Positions 6,355 to 12,370 of a stretch of 21,595 nucleotides of DNA are shown here, piece after piece. Within the stretch, counting starts at the first letter, position 1. Each line of letters begins with the position of its first letter. Source of the DNA: a virus; IMG/VR virus record IMGVR_UViG_3300025108_000442, positions 1 through 21,595 of that record; one strand, given 5' to 3'. Below the pieces are notes generated by a model. It ran no database searches, was not told where the DNA came from, and worked only from the letters and a program-made list of their open reading frames with translations. A program made the position numbers and the translations under genes.

Positions 6355-7143
6355 ATGGCAACACTAATAGACGAGCGTCCAGTAGAAGAACTAGACAACG
6401 AGCAAGAAGTAGTAGATCAAGTAACTGAGGAACCTCAACTAGAGGAAACTCCTCAAGAACAAGAAGAAATCCCTGACAAGTACAAAGGAAAGTCAACGGC
6501 TGAGATTGTACGGATGCACCAGGAGGCTGAGAAGTTATTAGGCCGACAGAGCAGTGAAGTAGGGGAGCTACGTAAAGTTGTTGATGACTACATACAGACA
6601 CAACTCGACACGACAACACAAGCACCACAAGAAGCTGAAGAAGATATAGACTTTTTCTCTGATCCCGACAAGGCAGTCGAGAGAGCGATTAAGAATCATC
6701 CTTCAATCAAAGCTGCTGAAGCACAAACACAGCAGTACAAGCAACAGACAGCGCAGTCTCATTTGCTACAACGTCATCCCGACATGCAAGAGATTCTGCA
6801 AGATGGTAAGTTTGTTGATTGGATTAAAGGATCAAAGATTCGTACTCAACTCTTTGCACAAGCGGATACGCAGTATGACTATGAAGCCGCTGATGAGCTT
6901 TTCAGTTTATGGAAGGAACGTCAACAAGCTGTTGGTCAGACTGTAGCACAGGAAAAAGCGAGCAGGAAAGAAGCTGTTAAAACTGCCTCAACAGGCGGTG
7001 CAAAGGGAAGTGGTGAGACAGCATCTCGCAAAGTTTATAGACGCTCAGACATTATTAAACTAATGCAGGATGATCCTGATAGGTATTTGTCTTTGTCTGA
7101 TGAAATCATGCAAGCATATGCTGAAGGGAGAGTCCGAAACTAA
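6355..7143 (+). CDS. Capsid assembly scaffolding protein
   Basis: A 262-aa hydrophilic protein directly before the coat gene. The composition is typical of a scaffold: a very acidic Glu/Gln-rich N-terminus (about residues 1-45), long helical and coiled-coil stretches, low-complexity linkers (TASTGGAKGSGETAS, about 217-231), and a basic helical C-terminus beginning RKVYRRSDIIKLMQDDP. In podoviruses the basic C-terminal helices usually bind the coat protein and the scaffold leaves the prohead before packaging. Identity rests on composition and context; no conserved motif is diagnostic. A GGAG ribosome binding site precedes the ATG in the 51-bp gap after the zinc-ribbon-like gene. Confidence 0.82.
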   Translation: MATLIDERPVEELDNEQEVVDQVTEEPQLEETPQEQEEIPDKYKGKSTAEIVRMHQEAEKLLGRQSSEVGELRKVVDDYIQTQLDTTTQAPQEAEEDIDFFSDPDKAVERAIKNHPSIKAAEAQTQQYKQQTAQSHLLQRHPDMQEILQDGKFVDWIKGSKIRTQLFAQADTQYDYEAADELFSLWKERQQAVGQTVAQEKASRKEAVKTASTGGAKGSGETASRKVYRRSDIIKLMQDDPDRYLSLSDEIMQAYAEGRVRN

Positions 7144-7164
7144 TTTCATTATAGGACTTTTATT

Positions 7165-8091
7165 ATGACTGATTCAACTTATCCCGCAATGGGCGGTGCA
7201 GTAGACAACACATCTGCTGCTAAATTTATTCCAGAAATCTGGAGTGACGAAGTAATTGCTGCATACAAGAGCAATCTTGTTCTAGCTAACCTCGTTAAAA
7301 AAATGAGCATGACTGGTAAGAAAGGCGACACCATCCATGTTCCTAAGCCAACTCGTGGTGCGGCTCACGCCAAAGCCGAAGGTGTTGCAGTTACTATTCA
7401 GAACGCTGTTGAGTCTGAAGTACTGATCAACATCAACAAGCACTTTGAGTTTTCACGTATGATTGAAGACATCACTGAAGTACAGGCTCTCGCTTCTTTG
7501 CGTCAGTTCTACACTGGTGACGCAGGTTACGGCCTAGCCAAGCAAGTAGACGATGATCTGTTTACTCTTGGTAAGTCTTTCGGTAACGGTGACGGTTCTT
7601 CTTGGGTACACAACGCTGCATTCCAGATCACTTCTGGTGGAGCTTTGGAAGCCTACGATGCTGACGGCACTGCTGACGTTAATGCCTTCACTGACGGTGC
7701 GTTCCGCGCATTGATTCAGAAGATGGATGACGCAGACGTTCCTATGGACGGACGTAGCTTTATCGTTCCTCCTTCACTGCGTAACGCTATCATGGGTATT
7801 GATCGCTACACTTCTACTGACTTTGTTAACGGCAAAGGCGTAGAGACTGGCAAGATTGGTAACCTCTATGGCGTTGATGTATTCGTTTCTACTAACGTAC
7901 CTACTATTGAATCTGGTGTACGTGGCGCACAGCTAATCCACAAGGACACTAATGTTCTTGCAGAGCAGCAAGGCGTTCGCTCACAGACTCAGTACAAGCA
8001 AGAGTTCTTGGGTACTCTCTACACTGCTGATACGCTTTACGGTTGTCAAGTAATGCGTCCTGAAGCAGGATTCGTATTGGCTGTTCAGTAA
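7165..8091 (+). CDS. Major capsid protein
   Basis: This 308-aa protein follows the scaffold gene and is followed by a strong terminator, the classic setting of a major coat gene. The sequence begins TDSTYPAMGGAVDNTSAAKF and has PEIWSDEVIAAYKSNLVLAN, GKKGDTIHVPKPTRG and a long acidic helix HFEFSRMIEDITEVQAL. These patterns match HK97-fold coats of the short podovirus type, with an N-arm, E-loop strand and spine helix in that order. The late part carries MDGRSFIVPPSLRNAIMG and a YGVDVFVSTNVP strand of the A domain. No separate Ig-like decoration domain is present. The upstream sequence has only a modest AGGA. Codon choice looks more regular here than in the neighbours, as expected for a highly expressed gene. 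Confidence 0.92.
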   Translation: MTDSTYPAMGGAVDNTSAAKFIPEIWSDEVIAAYKSNLVLANLVKKMSMTGKKGDTIHVPKPTRGAAHAKAEGVAVTIQNAVESEVLININKHFEFSRMIEDITEVQALASLRQFYTGDAGYGLAKQVDDDLFTLGKSFGNGDGSSWVHNAAFQITSGGALEAYDADGTADVNAFTDGAFRALIQKMDDADVPMDGRSFIVPPSLRNAIMGIDRYTSTDFVNGKGVETGKIGNLYGVDVFVSTNVPTIESGVRGAQLIHKDTNVLAEQQGVRSQTQYKQEFLGTLYTADTLYGCQVMRPEAGFVLAVQ

Positions 8092-8103
8092 GCTAATACA
8101 ACT

Positions 8104-8127
8104 AAGGGGATTCTACGGAGTCCCCTT
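8104..8127 (+). terminator. Intrinsic terminator after coat gene with UACG tetraloop
   Basis: Positions 8104-8113 pair with 8118-8127 over ten base pairs, including one G-U pair, closing a C(UACG)G tetraloop, an exceptionally stable loop class. The downstream tract (8126-8150) is rich in T but interrupted by C runs, so termination may be partial. This would let some transcripts continue into the fibre genes, lowering their dose relative to coat. Confidence 0.85.
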
Positions 8128-8164
8128 TCCCTTTTCCCTTTGTTTGTTTTCGTAGGAGTTATTA

Positions 8165-9733
8165 ATGGCTATATTTAGAGGTGACGGTGGTGCAGGTGAT
8201 TCCAATACGGACGCCACGTTATTAGCCGTTACAGAACAAGCTGTCATAGCTACTACGAAAGCAAGCGATGCAGCGGCCAGTGCTGTTGATGCGGCTAACT
8301 CTGCAACGACAGCATCTACCAAAGCAACTCAGGCGGCTACATCTGCAACTGATGCGGCCAACAGTGCTTCAGGTGTTGCAGGGTATGCTACTGCCGCAGG
8401 TAACTCAGCGACTGCCGCAGCTACTTCAGAGACTAATGCGGCCAATAGTGCTACAGCCTCTGCTACAAGTGCTACAGCAGCCAGTGCCTCTCAGACAGCC
8501 GCTAGTACCTCTGAGAGCAACGCAAGCACTTCCGCTACCACTGCTACTACTAAAGCCACAGAAGCCGCTACAAGCGCAACCAGTGCGTCTAACAGCGCAT
8601 CTACGGCTACGACTAAGGCATCAGAGGCATCTACTAGCGCATCTAACGCTTCCACCTCTGAGAGCAATGCGGCTACGTCAGCATCTAATGCGGCAACATC
8701 AGCTACGAACGCTAGTGACTCCGCTACAGCATCAGCAGGTTCAGCAAGTGGTTCAGCTACTTCTGCTACTAACGCAAGCAGCAGTGCATCAGCGGCTAGT
8801 ACATCAGAGACTAATGCCGCTAGTTCAGCCACAGCAGCATCTACGTCAGCGACTAACTCTGCTAACAGTGCTACTGCATCAGCGACTAGTGCGGCAACAT
8901 CGACAACTAAGGCAGGTGAAGCAAGCGCCAGTGCCACAGCAGCGGCCTCTAGCGCATCTACAGCGTCTACACAGGCAAGCAATGCAGCCACTAGTGCTAC
9001 AGCGGCATCCACTGCTCAGGCCAATGCAGAGACAGCGGAGACTAATGCTGAGACTGCTGAGACTAATGCAGCAGCTAGTGCAACAGCAGCGGCTAGCAGT
9101 GCTACGTCAGCGGCTACTAGTGCATCCAATGCCGCTAGTACATTAGCGTCAGCGGCACTGAAGGCTAACAACCTGTCCGACTTAGCTAGCGCAAGCACAG
9201 CTAGAACTAACTTAGGCTTAGGCACTGCGGCAACTACAGCGTCTACTGACTACCTAGCCTCTACAGGTGGTACAGTGACAGGGACTGTGGAGCTTGTTAG
9301 TACAGACACTAGCTCCTCTGCTGATCCTATTCTATGCTTGTATCGCAACAGTGCATCCCCTGACGATGGTGACTACTTAGGTCAGATTAAGTTCCAAGGA
9401 GAGAGCGACACAGGTGTAACAAGGCTATTTGCTAAGATCACTGCCAAGACTTCAGATGTCACTAACGGTACAGAAGACGGCTTGATAGAGACAGCAGTGA
9501 AGCAGAATGGTTCTAATGTTATTGTTTCTCGTCAGACAGGATCAGCTTTAAAACTTATTAATGGCTGTGCTATAGAAGTAGACGGTACAGTGACAGCAAC
9601 AGGCGGTACATCTACTAACTGGAATACAGCTTATGGTTGGGGCAATCACGCTTCAGCAGGTTATTTAACATCTTCATCAACTTTAAATGCAGACAACGTG
9701 ACTACTGGTACGCTTGATGGCGGCACATACTAA
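8165..9733 (+). CDS. Tail fibre-like protein with Ala/Ser/Thr heptad repeats
   Basis: A 522-aa protein. After a short conserved-looking head, MAIFRGDGGAGDSNTDATLL, residues about 25-330 are almost only Ala, Ser, Thr and Asn, in seven-residue periods such as SETNAAN-SATAAS. This is typical of the trimeric coiled-coil shaft of phage side-tail fibres. A motif NNLSDLASASTARTNLGLG (about 334-352) follows, common at shaft-to-head transitions. Then comes a beta-rich domain (about 365-480), the widespread NTAYGWGNHASAGYLT segment and the end TLDGGTY. The role is virion appendage and probably host recognition. The T7-type N-terminal tail-fibre domain is absent, so how it is anchored is unclear. AGGAG (8154-8158) lies before ATG. 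The low-complexity shaft makes the opposite strand look open, but those frames are shadows. Confidence 0.87.
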   Translation: MAIFRGDGGAGDSNTDATLLAVTEQAVIATTKASDAAASAVDAANSATTASTKATQAATSATDAANSASGVAGYATAAGNSATAAATSETNAANSATASATSATAASASQTAASTSESNASTSATTATTKATEAATSATSASNSASTATTKASEASTSASNASTSESNAATSASNAATSATNASDSATASAGSASGSATSATNASSSASAASTSETNAASSATAASTSATNSANSATASATSAATSTTKAGEASASATAAASSASTASTQASNAATSATAASTAQANAETAETNAETAETNAAASATAAASSATSAATSASNAASTLASAALKANNLSDLASASTARTNLGLGTAATTASTDYLASTGGTVTGTVELVSTDTSSSADPILCLYRNSASPDDGDYLGQIKFQGESDTGVTRLFAKITAKTSDVTNGTEDGLIETAVKQNGSNVIVSRQTGSALKLINGCAIEVDGTVTATGGTSTNWNTAYGWGNHASAGYLTSSSTLNADNVTTGTLDGGTY

Positions 9734-9745
9734 AGGTATATAAAC

Positions 9746-11011
9746 ATGGCAACAAAAATTGTAACAAAGAATAGTTCAACTGCTTCTGCCGTCCCTACAG
9801 CAAGTGATCTTGTACAGGGTGAACTGGCGGTCAATGTAGCTGACAAACGATTATTTACTGAGGACAACGGTGGCAGTATTGTTGAGCTTGGTACTAACCC
9901 TAGCACCATAGACATCAACGCAGGTTCTATCGACGGCACAGCCATTGGCGCATCCTCTGCATCCACAGGCGCGTTTACTACGCTGACTGCTACTGGTGCA
10001 TTCACAAGCCGTGGTATTGATGACAATGCTGATGCCACTGCAATCACTATTGATTCTTCAGAGAATGTGGGCATAGGGACTAGTTCGCCAACGCTGCCGT
10101 TATCCGTCGATGGGGATATCTGGCAGGGGAATACTGGCGGTGTAGAGATTGGGCGCATTACGAACAATGCTGGTTGGTACGACTTCGGTGCTAGCTCAAA
10201 CGTCAATGGCGCACAGATGTCCCACCCTGCGATTGTAAGGTTTAATACTAACAACACAGAACGCCTACGCATCGACTCCTCTGGCAACGTGGGCATAGGG
10301 ACTAGTTCGCCAACAGCAGATTTAAGTGTGGGTTCTACCACAACATCCTCTGGCGACATCCACCTCAGAACTACAAAGACAGCGGCAAGTATTACACCTA
10401 GTAACTCAGATGCAGGTGGTCTGGATATTGGAGTAGGTTGGGTAGCAGGTGGTCAAGGCCCACTAACTTTTTCCGTTGGCACAGAACGCATGCGCATAGA
10501 CTCCTCTGGCAACCTGTTGGTGGGTACTACTTCACCGTCAACAACTTCTAACATTTATGCTAGTGGAGCATCAGGTAATGCATTTGCTGCTGGTTTTGAT
10601 GCGGCAAGCGCATCGTCTGCTGCTGCTGCTTTCAGCAATCCCAATGATGGTGCGGTACTAAGGTTTTACAGAGCGTGGGCTGGTAGCGGCGTTGGCTCAA
10701 TTAATGTCAGCGCCTCTGCTACAGCCTACAACACCTCTTCCGACCAACGCCTCAAGGAAAACATTGCAGACGCTGATGACGCAGGTAGCAAGATAGACGC
10801 TATCCAAGTACGACAGTACGACTGGAAGGCTGATGGCTCTCACCAAGACTACGGCATGATTGCACAGGAACTCGTTGAGGTAGCCCCAGAGGCTGTGACT
10901 GTTCCTGCTGACTCAGAAGAAATGATGGGCGTGGACTACTCAAAGCTAGTACCAATGCTTATTAAAGAAATTCAATCATTACGCAACCGTGTTGCACAAC
11001 TAGAGGAATAA
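9746..11011 (+). CDS. Tail fibre with C-terminal peptidase S74 intramolecular chaperone
   Basis: A 421-aa protein. The N-terminus MATKIVTKNSSTASAVPTAS with GELAVNVADKRLFTED (about residues 27-42) is common at the start of phage fibres. The middle contains beta-helical repeats of the type RIDSSGNVGIGTSSP, seen three times in variant form. The C-terminus begins SSDQRLKENI, the Peptidase_S74 signature. Ser332 and Lys337 have the five-residue spacing of the autocleavage dyad, and LEE at residue 421 ends a coiled-coil tail. In this family the chaperone trimerises the fibre and then cleaves itself off before Ser332, leaving about 331 residues in the virion. Only 12 bases separate it from the previous fibre gene, with AAAGG as ribosome binding site. 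Confidence 0.9.
   Translation: MATKIVTKNSSTASAVPTASDLVQGELAVNVADKRLFTEDNGGSIVELGTNPSTIDINAGSIDGTAIGASSASTGAFTTLTATGAFTSRGIDDNADATAITIDSSENVGIGTSSPTLPLSVDGDIWQGNTGGVEIGRITNNAGWYDFGASSNVNGAQMSHPAIVRFNTNNTERLRIDSSGNVGIGTSSPTADLSVGSTTTSSGDIHLRTTKTAASITPSNSDAGGLDIGVGWVAGGQGPLTFSVGTERMRIDSSGNLLVGTTSPSTTSNIYASGASGNAFAAGFDAASASSAAAAFSNPNDGAVLRFYRAWAGSGVGSINVSASATAYNTSSDQRLKENIADADDAGSKIDAIQVRQYDWKADGSHQDYGMIAQELVEVAPEAVTVPADSEEMMGVDYSKLVPMLIKEIQSLRNRVAQLEE
10067..10314 (+). repeat. 26-bp perfect direct repeat inside fibre gene
   Basis: Positions 10067-10092 and 10289-10314 are identical over 26 bases, 222 bp apart, encoding part of the VGIGTSSP repeat in the same frame (222 is 74 codons). A related block occurs around 10268-10288 and 10493-10513 (RIDSSGN). 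These repeats could promote recombination that deletes or adds exactly one 74-residue module, or exchange with related fibre genes. Confidence 0.8.
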
Positions 11012-11015
11012 AACA

Positions 11016-11309
11016 ATGGCAGTAACTTGGACAATCTCAACACTAGAACGCAACACTGACGACGGTGTTGTTGTAGCACACTGGCGAGCCTCAGACGCTG
11101 ACGGTGAACACTCAGGTAGCTCATACGGCACTTGCGGCTTTACCCCTGACGCAGATGCTGACGGCTATACAGCCTACGCAGACATCACAGAGGCTCAGGT
11201 CATTGGGTGGGTAAAGGCTGACGTAGACGCTGACGCTATTGAGGCAAGCATTGCGGCACAGATTGCAGACAGCAAGGCTCCCGCGATTACTGTTGGAGTG
11301 CCTTGGTAA
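11016..11309 (+). CDS. Small Asp/Ala-rich phage protein, function unknown
   Basis: A 97-aa acidic protein beginning MAVTWTISTLERNTDDGVVV. The first half looks beta-rich (VVVAHWRASDADGEHSGSSY, about residues 19-38), followed by a segment of Asp/Ala repeats (DADADGYTAYADITEAQVIG). The C-terminal helix ends IAAQIADSKAPAITVGVPW. I recognise the general pattern (VTWTISTLER, VIGWV) as a recurrent small protein near tail-fibre genes in marine phages, but no function is established to my knowledge. GAGGA in the last codons of the fibre gene provides the ribosome binding site. A TAATG overlap couples it to the next gene. A fibre-assembly helper is possible from position only. Confidence 0.72.
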   Translation: MAVTWTISTLERNTDDGVVVAHWRASDADGEHSGSSYGTCGFTPDADADGYTAYADITEAQVIGWVKADVDADAIEASIAAQIADSKAPAITVGVPW

Positions 11310-11788
11310 TGATTGATCCAGTCACGGCCATCAGCATAGCCACTAACGCCTTTGGTACGATCAAGCGTATGGTAGCAGCAGGTCGTGATGTGGAGGATAC
11401 ATTATCACAGATAGGGCGGTGGTACGGAGCAGTAAGTGATTTAAATGAATGTCAACGAAGGGCAGAAAACCCACCACTATTTAAAAAGATTGTTGCGTCA
11501 CAGTCTGTTGAGCAAGAGGCAATGCAGGTATATGCTCACCAGAAAAAGATACAGCAACAAGAGAAGGAACTCAGAGAACTCCTGATGTATTCCTACGGGC
11601 CAAACGGCTACAAAGAGTTGGTAGAGTTACGTAGGAAGATTAAGGAGCAACGAGAGAAGACTGTATACGCACAAGAGCGTAGACGTAAAGCGTTATACTG
11701 GAACACAATACAAGCCGCAGGTATCCTGGTATTAGCCTCTGGTGTTTACTTAACAATCTCTTGGATCATGGGACAAGGAAATGGATGA
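11309..11788 (+). CDS. Coiled-coil protein with one C-terminal membrane segment
   Basis: I chose ATG 11309 (TAATG overlap with the previous stop), giving 159 aa; an upstream TTG at 11303 adds two residues but has no advantage. Residues 1-45 include hydrophobic MIDPVTAISIATNAFGTI, which may be an amphipathic helix. Residues 60-130 are charged coiled-coil (KKIQQQEKELRELL). A single membrane segment spans about 133-154 (TIQAAGILVLASGVYLTISW). A C-terminal anchor with the coiled coil inside the cell is unlike classical i-spanins, which are N-terminally anchored. Because it directly precedes two holin candidates, with an 8-base overlap to the next gene, a role in lysis is plausible. An unrelated membrane protein is equally possible. 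Confidence 0.68.
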   Translation: MIDPVTAISIATNAFGTIKRMVAAGRDVEDTLSQIGRWYGAVSDLNECQRRAENPPLFKKIVASQSVEQEAMQVYAHQKKIQQQEKELRELLMYSYGPNGYKELVELRRKIKEQREKTVYAQERRRKALYWNTIQAAGILVLASGVYLTISWIMGQGNG

Positions 11789-11972
11789 ACAAACGAAAGA
11801 CATGTTGGACGTTACTGCAATATCTACGGCTATACTATCGCTAGCATCTTGGCTACCACCTGTAGCATCACTGCTGACAATCATATGGCTAGGTATTCGC
11901 ATCTATGAGTCTGACACTGTGCAGAAACTTGTGCATGGTGAAACAAAGAAAGAACTTGACAAACAAGACTAA
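11781..11972 (+). CDS. Small membrane protein, probable class II holin
   Basis: A 63-aa protein with a short cytoplasmic-like start, then two closely spaced hydrophobic segments (about residues 11-24 and 27-40) separated by a Pro-Pro turn at 26-27 (SWLPPVASLL). A charged tail ends KKELDKQD. Two membrane segments in about 65 residues and a charged C-terminus are typical of class II holins, and the T7 holin is of similar size. The gene sits between a coiled-coil membrane protein and a second holin candidate. Holins time the release of the endolysin, here encoded at 1074-1448. The consensus promoter of the next gene starts inside its last codons. Sequence similarity alone does not prove the holin role. 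Confidence 0.68.
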   Translation: MDEQTKDMLDVTAISTAILSLASWLPPVASLLTIIWLGIRIYESDTVQKLVHGETKKELDKQD

Positions 11973-11984
11973 ATAGTGTATAAT
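11956..11984 (+). promoter_or_regulatory. Consensus sigma70 promoter over a holin start
   Basis: TTGACA (11956-11961), a 17-bp spacer and TATAAT (11979-11984): both hexamers are perfect consensus. The start codon of the following gene is at 11987, only 2 bases after the -10. Transcription would therefore begin at or just after that ATG (about 11990-11992), and this transcript could not use it normally. It would serve the downstream genes (from 12370), or an internal start. It could also fire early to supply the long tail/internal protein operon. Confidence 0.7.
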
Positions 11985-11986
11985 AT

Positions 11987-12370
11987 ATGAGTATTTTAAA
12001 TAGTTTAATAGGGCCAGTGACAGGTCTTTTAGATAAATTCATAGAAGATAAAGATAAGAAAAACCAAATCGCCTATGAACTATCTACTATGGCTGAGAAA
12101 CATGCTCAGGAATTACTTAAGGGTCAGCTAGAGGTCAACAAGACTGAAGCGGCACACAAGAGTTTATTTGTCGCGGGATGGCGTCCTGCCATTGGTTGGA
12201 TATGTGGACTAGCCTTATTCTATTCTACCATCCTAGCTCCAATACTAGGCATCTGGTTTACTGTCCCACCTGTTGATAGCTCATTACTCACAAGTGTACT
12301 GATGGGCATGTTAGGCTTAGGTGCTATGCGTACAGTAGAGAAGACTAAGAACGTACAGAGAGAACGATAA
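11987..12370 (+). CDS. Three-TM holin family protein (GTA-type)
   Basis: A 127-aa protein resembling the Holin_3TMs family found in gene transfer agents and many phages. It has an N-terminal amphipathic helix SLIGPVTGLLDKFIED (residues 6-21) and a charged helix with AEKHAQELLKGQLEVNKTEA (36-55). The hallmark AGWRPAIGWICG (63-74) leads into the first membrane segment (about 69-90), and a second segment spans about 98-116. The charged end EKTKNVQRER faces the cytoplasm by composition. Start ATG 11987 matches the family's usual N-terminus but has no ribosome binding site and lies on top of a promoter. It would be translated only from upstream transcripts, by coupling or weak initiation. The TAATG overlap joins it to the following large gene. 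Confidence 0.85.
   Translation: MSILNSLIGPVTGLLDKFIEDKDKKNQIAYELSTMAEKHAQELLKGQLEVNKTEAAHKSLFVAGWRPAIGWICGLALFYSTILAPILGIWFTVPPVDSSLLTSVLMGMLGLGAMRTVEKTKNVQRER

Noticed and set aside
8491-9012. Long minus-strand Ala/Val/Asp-rich open frame opposite the fibre shaft
   Set aside because: It is the mirror of the repetitive Ala/Ser/Thr codons of the fibre gene; no ribosome binding site, no independent coding signal.
8268-9146. Long plus-strand Leu/Gln/Arg-rich frame inside the fibre gene
   Set aside because: Another frame of the same low-complexity shaft; composition follows from the repeat, and no start signal is seen.
11303-11308. TTG at 11303 as start of the coiled-coil membrane protein
   Set aside because: The ATG at 11309, in a TAATG overlap used at many junctions here, is a better start; the TTG adds only two residues.
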